Numbered from the stretch's first letter, positions 10,055 through 18,846 are shown. The stretch is DNA of 64,000 bases from Candidatus Thalassarchaeaceae archaeon (GCA_029250605.1 JAQXEZ010000016.1:1-64000); one strand, 5' to 3'. A program made the numbers and translations. Notes: a model not told the origin generated them from the sequence alone.

Positions 10055-10819
10055 ATGGAAACAGGACTTGGGGGCAAGGTCGTGCTAGTCACAGGCGGCG
10101 CCGGAGGGATCGGCCAGGCAATATGCAGGAAGTTCGCCGAGGATGGAGCCAAGGTGGCAGTACATTTCCACACTTCATCCGAAGAGGCCGAGTCACTAGC
10201 CGCGGAAATCGGCGGGATCGCAGTCCATGCCGATCTTAGGGTGCCCTCCCAAGCCGACAAGATGGTGGCCGAGATCGTCTCGCAGATGGGGGGGATAGAC
10301 GTTTGTGTGGCCAATTCTGGGTCATACCCCCCTGATCCCAGGCCAATGTGGGAGATTGACGAAGAGAGGTGGAACTCAACGATCATGTCCAATCTGGGGG
10401 TGTCTGCCAACACTTCTCGCTCATTCCTCTCCCATGCGTCGACCAGGGGTTCGGGCTCCCTCGTCCTTGTTGGCTCAACAGCGGGGGTATTCGGGGAGGC
10501 TGGCCACTCGGACTACGCTGCCGCCAAGGGCGCGATAACCACCGGGCTCCTACTGTCGCTGAAGAACGAGGTCTCCCGATTGGGGTCGGTCAGGGTGAAT
10601 GCTGTAGCGCCGGGCTGGACACTCACCGAGAAGAAGGCCGAATCCGGTCTGGACGAGGAGGTGATGGAGAGGGCGAAGTCCACAATGGCACTCAAGAAGC
10701 TGGCTACTCCGAATGACGTGGCTATGGCTATCGTCTCCCTGTCATCGGACGAGGTGTCCGGGCACATCACGGGGCAGGTAATCGAGGTGGCAGGCGGAAT
10801 GGAAGGAAGGCTAGTCTGA
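10055..10819 (+). CDS. Short-chain dehydrogenase/reductase (FabG-like)
   Basis: Classical SDR of 254 aa with NAD(P) motif TGGAGGIG near the N-terminus, CVANSGSY in place of the usual NNAG, catalytic Ser in LVGSTAGVFG and Tyr-Lys as YAAAK, then VNAVAPGWTLTE and the C-terminal ITGQVIEVAGG that matches 3-oxoacyl-ACP reductase-like enzymes. The substrate cannot be told from sequence; archaea lack bacterial fatty-acid synthase, so a ketone/alcohol reductase role is as likely. It is convergent with the small membrane-protein gene at 10811, overlapping it by 9 nt. Confidence 0.9.
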   Translation: METGLGGKVVLVTGGAGGIGQAICRKFAEDGAKVAVHFHTSSEEAESLAAEIGGIAVHADLRVPSQADKMVAEIVSQMGGIDVCVANSGSYPPDPRPMWEIDEERWNSTIMSNLGVSANTSRSFLSHASTRGSGSLVLVGSTAGVFGEAGHSDYAAAKGAITTGLLLSLKNEVSRLGSVRVNAVAPGWTLTEKKAESGLDEEVMERAKSTMALKKLATPNDVAMAIVSLSSDEVSGHITGQVIEVAGGMEGRLV

Positions 10820-10930
10820 ACTTTTCGAGGACAGCTTCTTCCACAGGTAGACCGCGATGGCCAGCAGTGCTATCGCCCACCCCGGGGTGATGATCAGAAC
10901 CGCCACTGTAGCAGCAATCTCCTCAAGCAC
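10811..10930 (-). CDS. 39-aa single-pass membrane protein (absent from ORF track)
   Basis: A GTG-started reading frame encodes a short acidic start (MLEEIAATV), one hydrophobic helix interrupted by PGW, and a basic tail (LWKKLSSKSSD). That arrangement suits an inserted single-span protein. The start lies 5 nt after the stop of the upstream SDR gene and is preceded by GGGGTGATC, a good match to the anti-SD end of the 16S in this window. Translation is therefore likely coupled to the SDR. No function is known; it could be a membrane tether or partner for that enzyme. Confidence 0.6.
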   Translation of the reverse strand: MLEEIAATVAVLIITPGWAIALLAIAVYLWKKLSSKSSD

Positions 10931-10934
10931 GAGA

Positions 10935-11837
10935 TCACCCCTCGCTCAGGAAACTGACTCCAGTCAGGTCCTCGCTCACTTCCCAGAGCCTCTTAGCAAC
11001 AGCCTCGTCACTCGCCTTGCGGTTGATCTTGGCCCTCCCGGTCCGACCCCTCATCTCGATAACACCCGTTGGCCCCCAGTACGGGTACTCCAGGGCACCC
11101 TTCTCGGTTGCAGCGTAGAGAGTCGCCTCGGCACCCTTCTTGGCCGGGATCGCCACGATGAGATTCAGGAATCTCCAGAATAGCGAGTACCTCTGCAGGT
11201 CAGTCGCCGAGTATCCTGGATGGCTGGCTATCGCGGAGACTCCAGAACCGCTCCTCTCCAGCCTCCTGGCCAACTCGAGAGAGAATGTCAGGTTCGCAAT
11301 CTTGCTCTGCGAGTAGAAACCCCACTTGTTGTACCTCTTCCTCTCTCCGTTCAGGTCGTCGAAGTCTATCACGCCCGGGTTGTGTGCGATGCTCGAGACG
11401 GTCACGACCCTGCTTCCATCTGTCGTCTCCAAGACCGGCAATAGGTGACCAGTGAGGGCGAAGTGGCCTAGGTGATTGGTTCCGAACTGCAGTTCGAAAC
11501 CGTCCTTGGTGAATGACTTGGGGGGGATCATCACTCCCGCGTTGTTGATCAGGATGTCCAATCGATCCGCCCACGAAGAGAAGCCCTCAGAGAATGATCG
11601 CACGCTGGATAGGTCCGCCAGGTCAAGGACGGAGGTCGAAACCTCTGAACCGGGGAACTCTTCGAGTATCCTGCGCATTGCTACCCCAGCCTTCTCTTGA
11701 TCCCTGCATGCCATGATCACCATTGCACCCTTGGAAGCCAGAGCCCTCACCATGTGGAATCCTATGCCAGTGTTGGAGCCTGTAACTATGGCGACTTTCC
11801 CACTCTGGTCCCCCATCATGCCCTCGGACCACTTCAT
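10935..11837 (-). CDS. Short-chain dehydrogenase (retinol dehydrogenase / WWOX-like group)
   Basis: A 300-aa SDR with the cofactor motif TGSNTGIG, VIMACRD after beta-2 (Arg suggests NADP), DILINNAGVM, Ser in VVTVSSIAH, and catalytic YSQSK. The asparagine-rich FGTNHLGHFALTGHLLP and the C-terminal SEDLTG ending resemble retinol dehydrogenase/protochlorophyllide reductase-like SDRs common in marine microbes. A TATA-like element (gaaatagt on the minus strand, about 11863-11872) sits about 27 nt upstream. It is followed by the 39-aa membrane protein in the same operon. Confidence 0.9.
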   Translation of the reverse strand: MKWSEGMMGDQSGKVAIVTGSNTGIGFHMVRALASKGAMVIMACRDQEKAGVAMRRILEEFPGSEVSTSVLDLADLSSVRSFSEGFSSWADRLDILINNAGVMIPPKSFTKDGFELQFGTNHLGHFALTGHLLPVLETTDGSRVVTVSSIAHNPGVIDFDDLNGERKRYNKWGFYSQSKIANLTFSLELARRLERSGSGVSAIASHPGYSATDLQRYSLFWRFLNLIVAIPAKKGAEATLYAATEKGALEYPYWGPTGVIEMRGRTGRAKINRKASDEAVAKRLWEVSEDLTGVSFLSEG

Positions 11838-11932
11838 GGGTCCGTCCCAAATCGCACGACTATTTCACAGATGGGTGGAAGTTGCCTCAGGTCCTCCGTC
11901 AAACTTGATGGACCACTCCCTCTGCCCGGCTC

Positions 11933-12826
11933 ATGGCGAACCCTAGGATAGAATCGGATGAGAAGGGGCATCTGATCGATATCCTCTCTGCCCTGCACCC
12001 AACCGCAAAGAAGAACTCTCTGCGGAGGATGATCGATCATGGACGGGTCCTCGTAGATGGGAGCAGGGCATCACGTGCCAAGGAGATCGTCCACAAGGGT
12101 TCCATCGTGGAGACACTTTCCCGTTCGGAGGGTGATGGCCCGGCAAGGAAGGAGGATGGCATCCCCGAACCAGAGGTCCTGTACGACGATTCCGATATAT
12201 TGGTCGTCAACAAACCCGCCGGACTACTCTCGGTCGCCACCCCCCGGGGGGAGGCTGACACCATGTTCGATCGGGCGCTACTCTGGGCTTCCAAGAACCA
12301 CTCTACTCGGGTGCATCTCGTTCACCGGCTCGACAGGGAGACCTCGGGCTGCCTGATTTTGGCAAAGTCTACGGGAGCCAAGGACATGCTGCAGAGACAG
12401 TTCAAGGACCGCACGATCGAGAGGATATACCATGCCGTCGTGTTCGGCAAGCCGAGCTCCGAGTCCGGTGTTCAGAGGGCTCGAGTCAAGGAGACGAAGG
12501 ACAAGCGAGTCCGTCTGATCCAGGAGGGCGAGAGAGGAGGCAAGGAGGCAATAACCAACTGGAGCATCGAGCAGACCGGACCGATTCACACGCTGATAAG
12601 GATCAAGATCGATACAGGAAGAAGGGCACAGATCAGGCTCCATATGAGTGACATGGGATGCCCGGTATCAGGGGACACTCGTTATGGTCGTGGAAAGGCA
12701 AGCGTGAACCGACTCTGCTTACATGCTTCTTCTCTGAGATTCGAGCACCCCAATGGCCGGAGGATGAGGGTTGAGAGCGAGATCCCGCCCAAACTTTTCT
12801 CCGAGCTTAAGAGGAAGTCTCTGTGA
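11933..12826 (+). CDS. RluA-family pseudouridine synthase
   Basis: A 297-aa RNA pseudouridine synthase. An S4-like RNA-binding segment occupies about residues 15-70 (LIDILSALHPTAKKNSLRRM), followed by the catalytic domain with DDSDILVVNKPAGLLSV and the signature HRLDRETSGCLILAKS containing the catalytic Asp. GRRAQIRLHMSDMGCPVSGD is the conserved C-terminal motif. RluA enzymes are mainly bacterial and eukaryotic and modify 23S rRNA or tRNA, so presence in this archaeon suggests acquisition. The target RNA is unknown. Confidence 0.93.
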   Translation: MANPRIESDEKGHLIDILSALHPTAKKNSLRRMIDHGRVLVDGSRASRAKEIVHKGSIVETLSRSEGDGPARKEDGIPEPEVLYDDSDILVVNKPAGLLSVATPRGEADTMFDRALLWASKNHSTRVHLVHRLDRETSGCLILAKSTGAKDMLQRQFKDRTIERIYHAVVFGKPSSESGVQRARVKETKDKRVRLIQEGERGGKEAITNWSIEQTGPIHTLIRIKIDTGRRAQIRLHMSDMGCPVSGDTRYGRGKASVNRLCLHASSLRFEHPNGRRMRVESEIPPKLFSELKRKSL

Positions 12827-12936
12827 ACAGAAGCCCACGGCTCATTCCAAATTCAGTTACTGCACCCCAAAGTGGCTTATTTCTTACTCTCCATACTAAA
12901 TAGGGTGTGAAGGGCGCGGCTGATTAGAGGAACAGA

Positions 12937-14403
12937 TTGGTTCGATTTTCAGATTTAGGGGTCGAGCCAGTATTGGTCGATGTTTTGCGGGAAGAGGGCA
13001 TAGTGGAACCCTTCGAGGTTCAACGGGAGGCGATTCCCGATGCAATGCTCGGAAGGGACGTTTGCTGTAGGGCACCGACAGGGTCGGGGAAGACTCTGGC
13101 CTTCGGTCTGCCACTGATCTCCCGGACCAAGGAAGCCAAGTCGAAGAGGCCGACCTCATTGATACTGACCCCAACACGGGAGCTGGCGGAGCAGATCCGC
13201 AAGGTTCTGCAGCCTCTAGCCAGGACATCTGGGATAGGTGTCCTTTCTGTTTATGGCGGGACTCCATACAAGGGGCAACTCAGGAGCCTGAAACAGGGAG
13301 TCGAGGTTCTCGTGGCATGTCCAGGACGCTTGATCGACCTCCTTGACAGGAAAGCACTCCGCTTGGATGACGTCGGCATTGTGGTCCTAGACGAGGCCGA
13401 CAGGATGGCTGACATGGGATTCATGGAACCAGTCTGCTCGATACTAGACAAGTGCAGCCCAGACAGGCAGACGATACTCTTCAGCGCCACTCTAGACGAC
13501 GATGTCGCTGAGATAGTCTCGGCATACCAGACTGATCCAGCTAGGATAGGGATAGGCCCAGAGGAGATTAGCATGGACAGCATGCAGCACCTATTCTGGA
13601 AGGTCAACTCCAGAGGGAAGGCCGATCTCTCGGCCTACATCACCGAGAAGTGCGGACGCAGCATCATCTTCTGCCGAACTAGGGCCGGAGTTAATCGCCT
13701 AGGGGATGAGATGAGCGAGATAGGGACTTCATTCACCACTCTACATGGGGGGATGAACCAGAAGCAGAGGGACAGGTCGATGCAGAAGTTCAGCGCTGGG
13801 CGTTCCCGGGTTCTGATAGCTACGGACGTCGCTTCACGTGGAATCGACGTTACAGACGTCAACTGCGTCATCCACTTCGACCCGCCGGACGACGGCAAGG
13901 CGTACAAGCACCGAAGCGGAAGAACAGCGAGGGCTGGATCGACTGGCACCGTAATCTCCCTTGTTCAGAGGTCCCAGAACAGGAAGTACAAGAGGATCCA
14001 GCAAGACGTTGGAATCAAGTGCAGGTTCACCGAGCCCGACGTCGATATCCTCGAGGAGAGGGAGTTCGTCATGGCACCTCCTGTGAAATTCAGGGGCGGC
14101 AGCAATTCAAGGGGGCCGAAGAACAACAAGAGGGCCCGAAGGTCTAGGAAGAGTAACCAGTCTAGGTCCTCTAACCAAGGTGGCAACAGTGACGGCCACC
14201 GAAACGGCCACCGAAACGGCCAACGGAACGGCCAACGGAACGGCCAACGAAACGGCCAACGAAACGGCAACAGTGACGGCAACAGTGACGGTCACCGAAA
14301 CGGGCGTCGCAAGGGCAAGAACAATGGTAACTCTCCAGTCAAGTACAAGGACAAGCGTAGGGGGAGGAGAGGACCCCCAAAGAAGGCCCAACCCCGGTCA
14401 TAG
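12937..14403 (+). CDS. DEAD-box RNA helicase with NG-rich repeat tail
   Basis: A 488-aa ATP-dependent RNA helicase (RhlE/DeaD-like). Motifs in order: Q motif FEVQREAIPDAMLGRD, I APTGSGKTLAFGLPL, Ia PTRELAEQI, II VLDEADRMADMGF, III FSATLDD, IV IIFCRTRAGV, V ATDVASRGIDV, VI HRSGRTARAG. Residues from about 400 form a basic low-complexity tail with tandem RNG-containing 4-residue units, likely for nonspecific RNA contact or condensate formation. The start is TTG 12937 (no in-frame ATG nearby), preceded by agagga; a TATA-like atactaaata lies at about 12892. Confidence 0.93.
   Translation: MVRFSDLGVEPVLVDVLREEGIVEPFEVQREAIPDAMLGRDVCCRAPTGSGKTLAFGLPLISRTKEAKSKRPTSLILTPTRELAEQIRKVLQPLARTSGIGVLSVYGGTPYKGQLRSLKQGVEVLVACPGRLIDLLDRKALRLDDVGIVVLDEADRMADMGFMEPVCSILDKCSPDRQTILFSATLDDDVAEIVSAYQTDPARIGIGPEEISMDSMQHLFWKVNSRGKADLSAYITEKCGRSIIFCRTRAGVNRLGDEMSEIGTSFTTLHGGMNQKQRDRSMQKFSAGRSRVLIATDVASRGIDVTDVNCVIHFDPPDDGKAYKHRSGRTARAGSTGTVISLVQRSQNRKYKRIQQDVGIKCRFTEPDVDILEEREFVMAPPVKFRGGSNSRGPKNNKRARRSRKSNQSRSSNQGGNSDGHRNGHRNGQRNGQRNGQRNGQRNGNSDGNSDGHRNGRRKGKNNGNSPVKYKDKRRGRRGPPKKAQPRS
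14182..14302 (+). repeat. 12-bp tandem repeat in helicase tail
   Basis: Units such as aacggccaacgg are repeated in direct order, alternating with variants cagtgacggcaa and caccgaaacggc. The repeat length is a multiple of 3, so unit gain or loss keeps the reading frame. Translated units read HRNG, QRNG and NSDG. The antisense ORFs seen here are by-products of the repeat. Confidence 0.85.
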
Positions 14404-14466
14404 TCAGCGATGATTCGACAGGTAGATGTCTGGTGATTAATTCACATTCTAATCATCCTACCTTCA

Positions 14467-16167
14467 TTGAGTAATCGGTTACTTGTAGGAGGGGCTCTCG
14501 CGAAGGCTGTGGCAAGGGAGTTAATCCGACTCGAAGAGGTACACAGGGCCTTCGGGCCACTCACTGTACTCGAGGGAGTCAACCTCAGAGTCGACGAGGG
14601 CGATCGAATCGGAGTCATCGGTCACAATGGATCGGGCAAGACCACCTTGCTGCGGACCATCAGCAACCAGGACCAGGACGTAGGTGACATCAAATTCGCA
14701 CCTGCCCTGAGGCTCGCCTTTCTTACTCAGGTTCGTGACATAGACGATGAGGCGACCCTCGGCCAGGAGCTCAATCGCAAGGGAAGGCAGTTCCTAGAGC
14801 TGGAGGAGGAGATATCCGAGATCGAGCGGAGGATGGAGGAACCCTCCTTCTACGACGGGGACTGGCAGCCTACCATGGAAAGGTATCAGGAGCTGCAGAG
14901 CCTAATGGCACGTTCCGGAGGGAGCGACGTAGCAGGTCACGCTACTGAGATACTGAAGGCGCTTAACCTCGATCAGAACTCCATGGAGGTTCCCCTGAAC
15001 TCCCTCTCCGGAGGCGAGAGGGCAAAGGTCGCCCTAGCCAGGCAGCTCGTCGGGCTGGACCAGATTGACGTCTTCTTCCTCGATGAGCCCACGAACCACT
15101 TGGACTTCAACACCCTGGAGTGGCTGGAGAGGTTCCTCAACGGGTTCGAGGGAGCACTGATGATCGTTAGCCACGACCGCTACTTCCTAGACAAGGTCTG
15201 CAACAACATAGTGGAGATACAGGACGCCCACATCAAGGGATATCCTGGGAACTACACATCATTCCTCAAGCAGAAGGAGATATTCCTCCAGACCCTGAAT
15301 GACAGGATAGAGAAGACGCAGAAGGAGATCAAGAGGCTGCAGGGTGCCATGCAGTCGATGAAGAGGTCGAACAAATTCGACAAGTCGGTTTCCCAGAAGC
15401 ACTTCATGATAACTCGCGCCCAAAGGGAGCTGAAGTGGCTCAGGTCGATCAAGCCGAGGAAGCGACAGAGCCTGAAGTTCAACCTGCAATCCGCTGAGAA
15501 GAGCAGCCTGGACGTCCTGGAGTTCCGGGATGCCAACCTGTCATTCGAATCACTGAAGAGGCCGATATTGGAGGATGTCGGAGTGAGCGTTAGGAGAGGT
15601 CAGAAGATCGGCGTCATAGGTCCGAACGGAGTTGGGAAGACAACGCTGCTCCGTCTCATCACTGGCGATCTGGAACTGGACTCCGGCGAGCTCGAGATCA
15701 GCCCTGGGGTGCAAATCGGATACTTCCACCAGGACCACAGGACCCTCGACTTCGACCTAACGCCCACCGAGGAGGTCCGCAGGCTCAAGCCGAGGATGGA
15801 CTACGGTGGCCTCCGGGCCCTGCTCGGGCAGTTCCAGTTCACTAAGGACATGGTATCCACGCCGCTCAGCAAACTCAGTGGCGGAGAGAGGGCCCGAATC
15901 GCCCTGCTCCGCCTCCTGCTAGAGGAGAACAACATGCTCCTCCTAGACGAGCCGACGAACCACCTTGACACGGATGCTAAGGAGGCTCTTGAGACAGCAC
16001 TGGGTGAGTTCGACGGCGGAATAATCACAGTCAGCCACGACCGGTACTTCCTAGACAAGGTGTGTGACACCATCTGGGACCTGCAGGGGGATGGGGGCAT
16101 CGTGGTCTGGCCTGGTAACTACTCAGAGTACAAGAGCCACTCCATCTCTACCACGCATAACCGTTAG
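14467..16167 (+). CDS. ABC-F family ATPase (ribosome-associated)
   Basis: A 566-aa protein with two ABC ATPase domains and no membrane part, the ABC-F plan. Domain 1 has GHNGSGKTTLL, LSGGERAKVALAR and FFLDEPTNHLD; domain 2 has GPNGVGKTTLLRLI, LSGGERARIALLR and LLLDEPTNHLD. The inter-domain linker of about 90 residues is Lys/Arg-rich (KTQKEIKRLQGAMQSMKRS), as expected for reaching into the ribosome. TTG 14467 is used because the AT-rich ttaattcac lies about 27 nt upstream; a GTG at 14509 is an alternative. Role inferred from family: translation factor, possibly antibiotic protection. Confidence 0.92.
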   Translation: MSNRLLVGGALAKAVARELIRLEEVHRAFGPLTVLEGVNLRVDEGDRIGVIGHNGSGKTTLLRTISNQDQDVGDIKFAPALRLAFLTQVRDIDDEATLGQELNRKGRQFLELEEEISEIERRMEEPSFYDGDWQPTMERYQELQSLMARSGGSDVAGHATEILKALNLDQNSMEVPLNSLSGGERAKVALARQLVGLDQIDVFFLDEPTNHLDFNTLEWLERFLNGFEGALMIVSHDRYFLDKVCNNIVEIQDAHIKGYPGNYTSFLKQKEIFLQTLNDRIEKTQKEIKRLQGAMQSMKRSNKFDKSVSQKHFMITRAQRELKWLRSIKPRKRQSLKFNLQSAEKSSLDVLEFRDANLSFESLKRPILEDVGVSVRRGQKIGVIGPNGVGKTTLLRLITGDLELDSGELEISPGVQIGYFHQDHRTLDFDLTPTEEVRRLKPRMDYGGLRALLGQFQFTKDMVSTPLSKLSGGERARIALLRLLLEENNMLLLDEPTNHLDTDAKEALETALGEFDGGIITVSHDRYFLDKVCDTIWDLQGDGGIVVWPGNYSEYKSHSISTTHNR

Positions 16168-16210
16168 ACTCAGAGACTCCATTCAAGTAGAATGACTCGG
16201 AGGGACGGGC

Positions 16211-16882
16211 ATGCTTCGACTGGTCTACTTCCCGTCCCCCGGCAGGGCGGAGGCGATACGCATCGCCCTTTCGCTCTCGGGAGCCGATTGGGAGGACGTA
16301 TCCATCGATGGTGCGACCTTCCAGGCCATGAAGGGGGCCGGGGAGCTGCCATGGGAAATGGTCCCTGTTTTGCAGACCCCAGATGGGACCATAGCGGAGT
16401 CATCCGCCATACTGAGGTACGCCGGACGCATGGCGGGCCTTGTCCCCGAGGACCCATACCAAAGCGCCAAGGCGGACGAGTTCATCGATGGTATGGAGCC
16501 ATTGTCCAAAGCCCTCGACTCGACCTTCGGGATATCCGACGTGAACGAGAGGATCAGGCTCAGGAAGGAGGTTTTCGGACCCAAAGGGAAGGGATCCAAG
16601 AACCTCTTGCTGCTCGAAAGGAAGGTGGCCGAGTCGGAGACCGGCTGGGCAGCGGGAACCGATGACATGAGCATAGCTGACCTGAAGCTTTTCACCGGCC
16701 TGTTCGGACTCTTCTCTGGGAACTACGATGGCATCGAGGCCTCCGTGGTATCGGGCTACCCCGGACTTATCGAGTACCACGGCAAGATTTCCACAGATCC
16801 TCGCATTCAAGCTCACTATGCCGATGTGGGTGATGGCGACATCCGATGGACCTTCCTCCCGGGTGCCTTCGAGGGACGGTGA
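16211..16882 (+). CDS. Glutathione S-transferase-like protein
   Basis: A 223-aa protein with a thioredoxin-like N-terminal domain (RLVYFPSPGRAEAIRIALSL, Tyr at the catalytic position of Tyr-type GSTs) and the conserved cis-Pro/glutathione-binding stretch MVPVLQTPDGTIAESSAILRY, then a helical C-terminal domain with MSIADLKLF. This is the eukaryote-like sigma/alpha pattern and is rare in archaea, most of which lack glutathione. Either a different thiol is used or the protein is non-catalytic. GGAGGGAC precedes the ATG. Confidence 0.85.
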   Translation: MLRLVYFPSPGRAEAIRIALSLSGADWEDVSIDGATFQAMKGAGELPWEMVPVLQTPDGTIAESSAILRYAGRMAGLVPEDPYQSAKADEFIDGMEPLSKALDSTFGISDVNERIRLRKEVFGPKGKGSKNLLLLERKVAESETGWAAGTDDMSIADLKLFTGLFGLFSGNYDGIEASVVSGYPGLIEYHGKISTDPRIQAHYADVGDGDIRWTFLPGAFEGR

Positions 16883-16888
16883 CAAAAC

Positions 16889-17155
16889 GTGTTAGGTGCT
16901 TTGCTAGACTTCGCCCATAGCGAGGCGGTCGCTTACATGGGGATGGTACTCATACTGAGTGCGTTCTTCATGGAGACTCGTGACATCCTGCACAGCAAGG
17001 CCGCCCCCTACCTGGGGCTGATGGCACTGGGCTCGGGACTGCTCGCCATACGGGCCTACCTGATTGACGAATGGGCATTCTTCATCCTGGAGGTCGCTTG
17101 GTTCGCTGCTGCGGTATTGGGGATGTGGTCGCTGTGGGCTTCCATAGGAGAATAG
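16889..17155 (+). CDS. Small membrane protein, 88 aa (CBU_0592-like)
   Basis: Starts at GTG, 6 nt after the GST stop. Predicted helices cover AVAYMGMVLILSAFFME, AAPYLGLMALGSGLLAIRAYL and FFILEVAWFAAAVLGMWSLW. The overall pattern resembles the small three-helix CBU_0592 family, whose function is unknown; that assignment is tentative. Close spacing suggests co-transcription with the GST-like gene. Confidence 0.7.
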   Translation: MLGALLDFAHSEAVAYMGMVLILSAFFMETRDILHSKAAPYLGLMALGSGLLAIRAYLIDEWAFFILEVAWFAAAVLGMWSLWASIGE

Positions 17156-17238
17156 GTTCCGCCCCCCATCTTGCTAGTTGGGTGTGCTCAGGCTGATACA
17201 TCAATGAGTTAATCTACCGAATTCACTAGTTGGCGCCA

Positions 17239-17607
17239 ATGCTACCGTCATTCAACGTTCTTGGGGGTGAATTGGATGCATGCTCGGTCAAACCGCTCAC
17301 TGGTTGGTATAGGGATGGCTGCTGCAATACCGACCGCAACGACCGCGGTTTGCATACCGTATGCTGCATGGTGACCCTGGAGTTCCTGGAGTTCGCTCGC
17401 TCCCAGGGAAATGACCTGATCACCCCGATGCCCGAGCACGGATTCCCCGGCCTGTCGCCCGGAGACAGGTGGTGCGTATGCGCGCAGACATGGCAAGACG
17501 CTGCCGATGAGGGAGTTGCCTGCCCGGTGGTGATTTCGTCCACCCATGAGGAGACTCTGCAAGTCGTCTCCCTAGAACTACTCAAGGAGCATGCAGTCAC
17601 CGAATAG
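17239..17607 (+). CDS. DUF2237 family protein
   Basis: 122 aa matching the DUF2237 pattern throughout: FNVLGGELDACSVKPLTGWYRDGCCNT, GLHTVCCMVTLEFLEF, PEHGFPGLSPGDRWCVCAQTW and THEETLQVVSLELLK. Several conserved Cys (GCCNT, CVCAQ) may bind metal or form disulfides. Function is unknown in all organisms known to me. ATG 17239 is supported by gttaatcta about 27 nt upstream. Confidence 0.88.
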   Translation: MLPSFNVLGGELDACSVKPLTGWYRDGCCNTDRNDRGLHTVCCMVTLEFLEFARSQGNDLITPMPEHGFPGLSPGDRWCVCAQTWQDAADEGVACPVVISSTHEETLQVVSLELLKEHAVTE

Positions 17608-17657
17608 GGCATTTCTGAATCGATAACAGTAATTATTGGCCCCCATTTCCGGGGTCA

Positions 17658-18839
17658 ATGCCTCTCAAGGATCTGTTGACGGGAAACTTCCTTGGAGTTG
17701 TCTCCGGAATCTCGGTCGTGGCGATGATGGTCATGGCAACTTCATTCTGGGCATTCTCCGGGGATGGTGTTTCCGTTCCAGGGGGAGATGACGATCCCGG
17801 GACCGAGCAGATACCTCCTCCTTCATTGCCGAATCCATCTTCGGTAGTAGATGACATAGAGGCGCTTGCCGACTTCGGCTACCGCAAGATCGACACCGTA
17901 GCCCATGCCAACGCGGGCGACTTCATCGAGCTGAGGATGGCCGACCTCGGGTACGATGTGGAGGTACAGGAGTTTGCCACCGCCGAGTGCGGCTACTGCA
18001 GGAACTACGTGGCCACCTACGAGGGACTCGACCCAGACTCGTGGGTCGTGGTCGGCGGCCACTACGACGCGATATGCTACTCGCAGCAGGTCGTCATCGG
18101 CATCGAGTACCCCGGATGCACGTCCGAGGGAGCCTACGACGACGCCACGGGTGTCGCATCCCTCCTGGAGCTCGCCCGCCTGATGGTGGAGTGGGGCGGG
18201 ACGCCCGAGCATACCTGGAAGTTCGCCGCTTGGGACTACGAGGAGTGGCAGGGCAGCGGGTCCGCAGAGGGCGGCGGGATGGGCAGCTTGCACTTCGTCG
18301 AGAACCTGCCAGAGGGCGTGGAGATCGCCACCTACGTCAACCTAGATATGTACGGACTCAACTGGCCCGTAGAGACCCAGGCTGCCAGCCAGCTCAGCGG
18401 CTGCGACGAGAACTACTACCACCTCTACCTGTTCACCTCACCCGTGGACGACTGGTCCTACTACACGGACAGGGGGCTCAACGTCACCGACAGTATGGTG
18501 GAGAACGCCTCCAGCCTGCAGTTCAGATTGAGTTCGGTGCTGTACAACGACCTGTCTTACCCGATGGATTGGGTCCAGGTGATAGACGACACGAAGGGCA
18601 ACTCAGACCATTTCAACTTCATCATGAACGGGTGGCCTGCGACCTGGTTCAGGGGGATGCACGAGTTCATTCAGGAGACCGGCGACACGTGCGAGCAGTC
18701 CCCGAAGCACGCTCCCACGGACAGGATGGACGTGCTATACCAGCTGTCCGGAGGGAGGCCGGGCCTCGAGTCAGGCATGCAGACCGGACTGGACGCACTT
18801 GCATTGCTGATGTGGAGCGACGTCCAAGGGCAATGGTAG
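17658..18839 (+). CDS. M28 family metallopeptidase, membrane-anchored
   Basis: A 393-aa zinc aminopeptidase-like enzyme facing outward. It has an N-terminal hydrophobic helix (FLGVVSGISVVAMMVMATSF) acting as signal or anchor, a Pro/Asp-rich linker, then the M28 catalytic domain: first Zn ligand in VVVGGHYDAI, bridging Asp in YDDATGVASLLELARL, Glu pair in DYEEWQGSGS, Asp in YVNLDMYG and His in NSDHFNFI. Multiple Cys suit a secreted protein. Expected to trim peptides for uptake, for example by the Aap importer. A TATA-like aattatt lies about 27 nt upstream of the ATG. Confidence 0.9.
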   Translation: MPLKDLLTGNFLGVVSGISVVAMMVMATSFWAFSGDGVSVPGGDDDPGTEQIPPPSLPNPSSVVDDIEALADFGYRKIDTVAHANAGDFIELRMADLGYDVEVQEFATAECGYCRNYVATYEGLDPDSWVVVGGHYDAICYSQQVVIGIEYPGCTSEGAYDDATGVASLLELARLMVEWGGTPEHTWKFAAWDYEEWQGSGSAEGGGMGSLHFVENLPEGVEIATYVNLDMYGLNWPVETQAASQLSGCDENYYHLYLFTSPVDDWSYYTDRGLNVTDSMVENASSLQFRLSSVLYNDLSYPMDWVQVIDDTKGNSDHFNFIMNGWPATWFRGMHEFIQETGDTCEQSPKHAPTDRMDVLYQLSGGRPGLESGMQTGLDALALLMWSDVQGQW

Positions 18840-18846
18840 CAGCGTC

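Noticed and set aside
13965-14391. Two minus-strand ORFs with WPFRWP and VAVSLAV repeats in the helicase tail
   Set aside because: They are reverse readings of the 12-bp tandem repeat, not separate genes.
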